DNA from: Bacteroidales bacterium
GTDB lineage: Bacteria > Bacteroidota > Bacteroidia > Bacteroidales > P3
Length of the DNA stretch: 64,000 nucleotides
Direction of reading: 5' to 3'
Assembly: GCA_017940465.1 (NCBI GenBank)
Contig: JAGAYN010000031.1
Location: 102,582-166,581 of the forward strand
Made by a program: the position numbers and the translations under genes. The notes under the pieces were generated by a model. The model was not told where the DNA came from and ran no database searches. It saw only the letters and a list, made by a program, of their open reading frames with translations. Shown here piece by piece: positions 61,570-64,000 of the stretch (position 1 is its first letter; every line of letters starts with the position of its first letter).

Positions 61570-64000
61570 TTACTTGAAGTATTGGACGCCGGATTCGAAG
61601 ATCTGCTGGTCGTCGTTGCCGACGATGTTCAGGGCGCTGCCGTGGCTTCTACGCTCCGAGTGGCCCATCTTGCCGAGGACGCGGCCGTCGGGGCTGGTGA
61701 TGCCTTCGATGGCGCAGTAGGAGCCGTTCATGTTGAACTCGTCGTCCATCGTGGGGCGACCGTCGAGGTCGACATACTGCGTCGCGACCTGGCCGTTGGC
61801 AAACAAGCGGTCGAGCCACTGCTGCGGCGCGACGAAGCGACCCTCGCCGTGCGAAATGGGGATGACATAGTCGGCACCCAGCTCGGCACGCTGCAGCCAG
61901 GGGCTGAGGTTGCTGACGACCTTGGTGTAGGCCATCTTGCTCTGGTGGCGGCCGATGGTGTTGAAGGTCAGCGTGGGGGCATCCTCGGCCTGCGGGCGTA
62001 TCTCGCCGAAGGGGACGAGGCCGAGCTTGACCAGCGCCTGGAAGCCGTTGCAGATGCCGAGCATGAGGCCGTCGCGCTTCTGCAGGAGGTCCATGACGGC
62101 CTGGCTGATGCGAGCGTTGCGGAAGACGCTTGTGATGAACTTGGCGCTGCCTTCAGGCTCGTCGCCGGCGCTGAAGCCGCCAGGGATCATAATGATCTGG
62201 CTGCGCTCGATGGCACGGACGTAGGCCTCGACGCTCTCGCGGATCTGGTTGCCGTTCTGGTTGCGGAAGACGATGATCTCCGGGTCGGCACCGGAACGGA
62301 GGAAGGCGCGGGTGGAGTCGTACTCGCAGTTGGTGCCGGGGAAGGCGGGGATGAAGACGTGGGGGCGGGCCGTTTTGTGGCGGCACTGGTAGATGGTGTC
62401 GAACTTCTTCGGAGTTGTCGGAGTAATCGGAGTACTCGGATTGCCTGTCTTGGTGGGGAAGACGCTTTCGAGGCGGGAGGTCCAGGCCTGGAGGGCTTCC
62501 TCGATGGGTATCTTCTCGCCGGCGACCTCGAAGCAGGGGGCGTCGGTGACCTGGCCGATTTCCTGGCAGCGGAAGGGGAGGTCGGCGACGGCAGCGGCGG
62601 TCTCCGCCACGATGTAGCTGTAGTGCTTGGCGGTGAGGTCCTCGCTGGTGTTCAGGCGGACGCCGAGTTTGTTGCCGAAGGCCATCTTGCTGACGGCTTC
62701 GATGAGGCCGCCGAAGCCTACGACGTAGGCGCTGAGGACCTGGCCCTGCTCGATGGCTTTGCGGAGGGCGGCATACTGCGCCATGACATCGGCGTAGTCG
62801 GGCATGCCGTAGTCGGCCTCCTTGGTGTCGAGCAGCACCAGGCGGCTGCCTGCCTTCTTGAGTTCGGGGGTGACGACATGCTGGAGGTCGCTCATGCCGA
62901 CGGCGAAGGAGCAGAGGGTGGGCGGTACGTCGATGTCGTTGAAGGTACCCGACATGGAGTCCTTGCCGCCTATGGAGGGCAGCTTGAGTCCCATCTGGGC
63001 GTTGTAGGCGCCGAGCAGGGCGCTGAAGGGCTCGCCCCAGCGGTAGGGGTCTTTGCCGAGCTTCTTGAAGTATTCCTGGAAGGTGAGGCGCACCTTGCTG
63101 GCGTCGCCACCGGCGGCGGCGATCTTGGCCACGCTGTTCACCACATTCCACACCGCGCCGTGGAAGGGGCTCCACGACATGAGGTAGGGGTCGAGGCCGT
63201 AGGACATGATGCTGACGGTGTCGCACTGGGCCGAGAGCAGGGGTATCTTGCCAATCATGCTCTGCGTGGGCGTGAGCTGGTAGCGTCCGCCGAAGGGCAT
63301 CACCACGCTGCCGGCGCCGATGCTGCTGTCGAACATCTCCACGAGGCCCTTCTGAGAGCAGACGTTGAGGTCGGAGAGGGTCTGGAGCCAGAGTTCTTTC
63401 AGATTATTCGGAGTACTCGGAGTATTCTGATTGTTCGGAGAGGGCATGGCCACACGGACGGTGGTCTCCTGGTGGGCGCCGTTGGTGTCGATGAAGCGGC
63501 GGCTGAGGTTGACGATCTCCTTGCCGCGCCAGCTGATGACCATGCGGGGTTCCTCGGTGACGGTGGCCACCACTGTGGCCTCGAGGTTCTCCTCGTCGGC
63601 GTATTTGAGCATCTGGTCCACGTCCTTGGGGTCGACAACGACGGCCATGCGCTCCTGGCTTTCGCTGATGGCGAGCTCGGTGCCGTCGAGGCCGGCGTAT
63701 TTCTTGGGCACGCGGTCGAGGTTTATTTGAAGGCCGTCGGCCAGCTCGCCGATGGCCACGCTGACACCGCCGGCGCCGAAGTCGTTGCATTTCTTGATGA
63801 GACGCGACACCTCCTCGCGGCGGAAGAGGCGCTGTATCTTGCGCTCGGTGGGGGCGTTGCCCTTCTGCACCTCGGCGCCGCAGGTGGTGAGGCTGGCCGT
63901 GGTGTGGCTCTTGCTCGAGCCCGTGGCGCCGCCGCAACCGTCGCGACCCGTGCGGCCGCCGAGCAGGATGATGACGTCGCCGGGGTCGCTGGTAAGGCGC
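61570..64000 (-). CDS. purL: phosphoribosylformylglycinamidine synthase, 5' end outside the window
   Basis: The last 809 residues of a single-chain PurL; the frame is open to the right edge. It converts FGAR to FGAM in purine synthesis. Visible: ATP-grasp-like halves (GGKDSMSGTFND, GGRTGRDGCGG at the edge), C-terminal glutamine amidotransferase with HVFIPAFPGTNCEYDSTRAF, GICNGFQALVKLG (nucleophile Cys) and PISHGEGRFV (His). Two linkers, NPSTPITPTTPKK (about 62403-62440) and NNQNTPSTPNN (about 63403-63440), are encoded by ACTCCGAnn 9-mers and are absent from typical PurL. Confidence 0.93.
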   Translation of the reverse strand, partial: RLTSDPGDVIILLGGRTGRDGCGGATGSSKSHTTASLTTCGAEVQKGNAPTERKIQRLFRREEVSRLIKKCNDFGAGGVSVAIGELADGLQINLDRVPKKYAGLDGTELAISESQERMAVVVDPKDVDQMLKYADEENLEATVVATVTEEPRMVISWRGKEIVNLSRRFIDTNGAHQETTVRVAMPSPNNQNTPSTPNNLKELWLQTLSDLNVCSQKGLVEMFDSSIGAGSVVMPFGGRYQLTPTQSMIGKIPLLSAQCDTVSIMSYGLDPYLMSWSPFHGAVWNVVNSVAKIAAAGGDASKVRLTFQEYFKKLGKDPYRWGEPFSALLGAYNAQMGLKLPSIGGKDSMSGTFNDIDVPPTLCSFAVGMSDLQHVVTPELKKAGSRLVLLDTKEADYGMPDYADVMAQYAALRKAIEQGQVLSAYVVGFGGLIEAVSKMAFGNKLGVRLNTSEDLTAKHYSYIVAETAAAVADLPFRCQEIGQVTDAPCFEVAGEKIPIEEALQAWTSRLESVFPTKTGNPSTPITPTTPKKFDTIYQCRHKTARPHVFIPAFPGTNCEYDSTRAFLRSGADPEIIVFRNQNGNQIRESVEAYVRAIERSQIIMIPGGFSAGDEPEGSAKFITSVFRNARISQAVMDLLQKRDGLMLGICNGFQALVKLGLVPFGEIRPQAEDAPTLTFNTIGRHQSKMAYTKVVSNLSPWLQRAELGADYVIPISHGEGRFVAPQQWLDRLFANGQVATQYVDLDGRPTMDDEFNMNGSYCAIEGITSPDGRVLGKMGHSERRSHGSALNIVGNDDQQIFESGVQYFK

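Overview
The window looks like a chromosome segment of a GC-rich Bacteroidota, most likely order Bacteroidales. The evidence is promoters of the TTTG-N19/20-TAnnTTTG type, the lack of obvious Shine-Dalgarno sites, two proteins with type IX secretion C-terminal sorting domains, a BatA-type protein, DUF6266 proteins, a divergent second EF-G and an ISAs1-type insertion sequence. I cannot name a genus.

Layout. 1-12.2 kb: end of prfA, a tex-sppA operon, a T9SS cargo protein, nadD and a 1,506-residue secreted protein of unknown function. 12.2-15.2 kb: two tRNA-Leu genes, aroE, and what I read as a decayed diversity-generating retroelement (DGR): a SUMF1/C-lectin-fold lipoprotein with a typical variable region, remnants of an HRDC-type accessory gene and of a reverse transcriptase, and an orphan copy of a variable-region end beside the tRNAs. 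15.2-18.6 kb: EF-G2-like gene and a DUF6266 gene.

18.7-27.4 kb is an AT-richer island with seven tightly packed co-directional genes under one promoter: a J-domain-like membrane protein, a membrane-anchored protein with a GrpE-like tail, a large divergent Hsp70, a CpXC zinc protein with a membrane tail, a tail-anchored unknown, a (pseudo)kinase-AAA+ fusion and a TerB-like protein. I think this membrane-associated chaperone/AAA+/TerB cassette is the best candidate for an undescribed system. It is followed by an internally deleted ISAs1 element with intact ends.

28.7-39.2 kb carries three leftward blocks. The first is mnmA-rsmE-DUF4159-DUF2807. The second is a lone lipoprotein. The third is EEP-nth-BatA-ABC ATPase-ABC permease, in which most junctions overlap. 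39.3-48.3 kb is a 2,845-residue fibronectin-III/adhesin-like T9SS protein flanked by a 58-bp direct repeat. 48.4-54.4 kb: recJ, then a foreign restriction-modification fusion gene that entered at the recJ stop with a 49-bp target duplication, then ettA. 54.4-64 kb: pepD, a PIN toxin-antitoxin pair, a probable 6S-like RNA, a lipoprotein, a 42-bp tandem repeat array, a CobW-type metallochaperone GTPase with a long His/Asp/Ser tract, ogt, small genes, a DUF6266-HTH fusion, and most of purL, which runs off the right edge.

ACTCCGA-core microsatellites (9- or 11-bp units) recur in intergenic DNA and in frame inside two genes. Many long antisense ORFs in the GC-rich genes are frame shadows and are not annotated.
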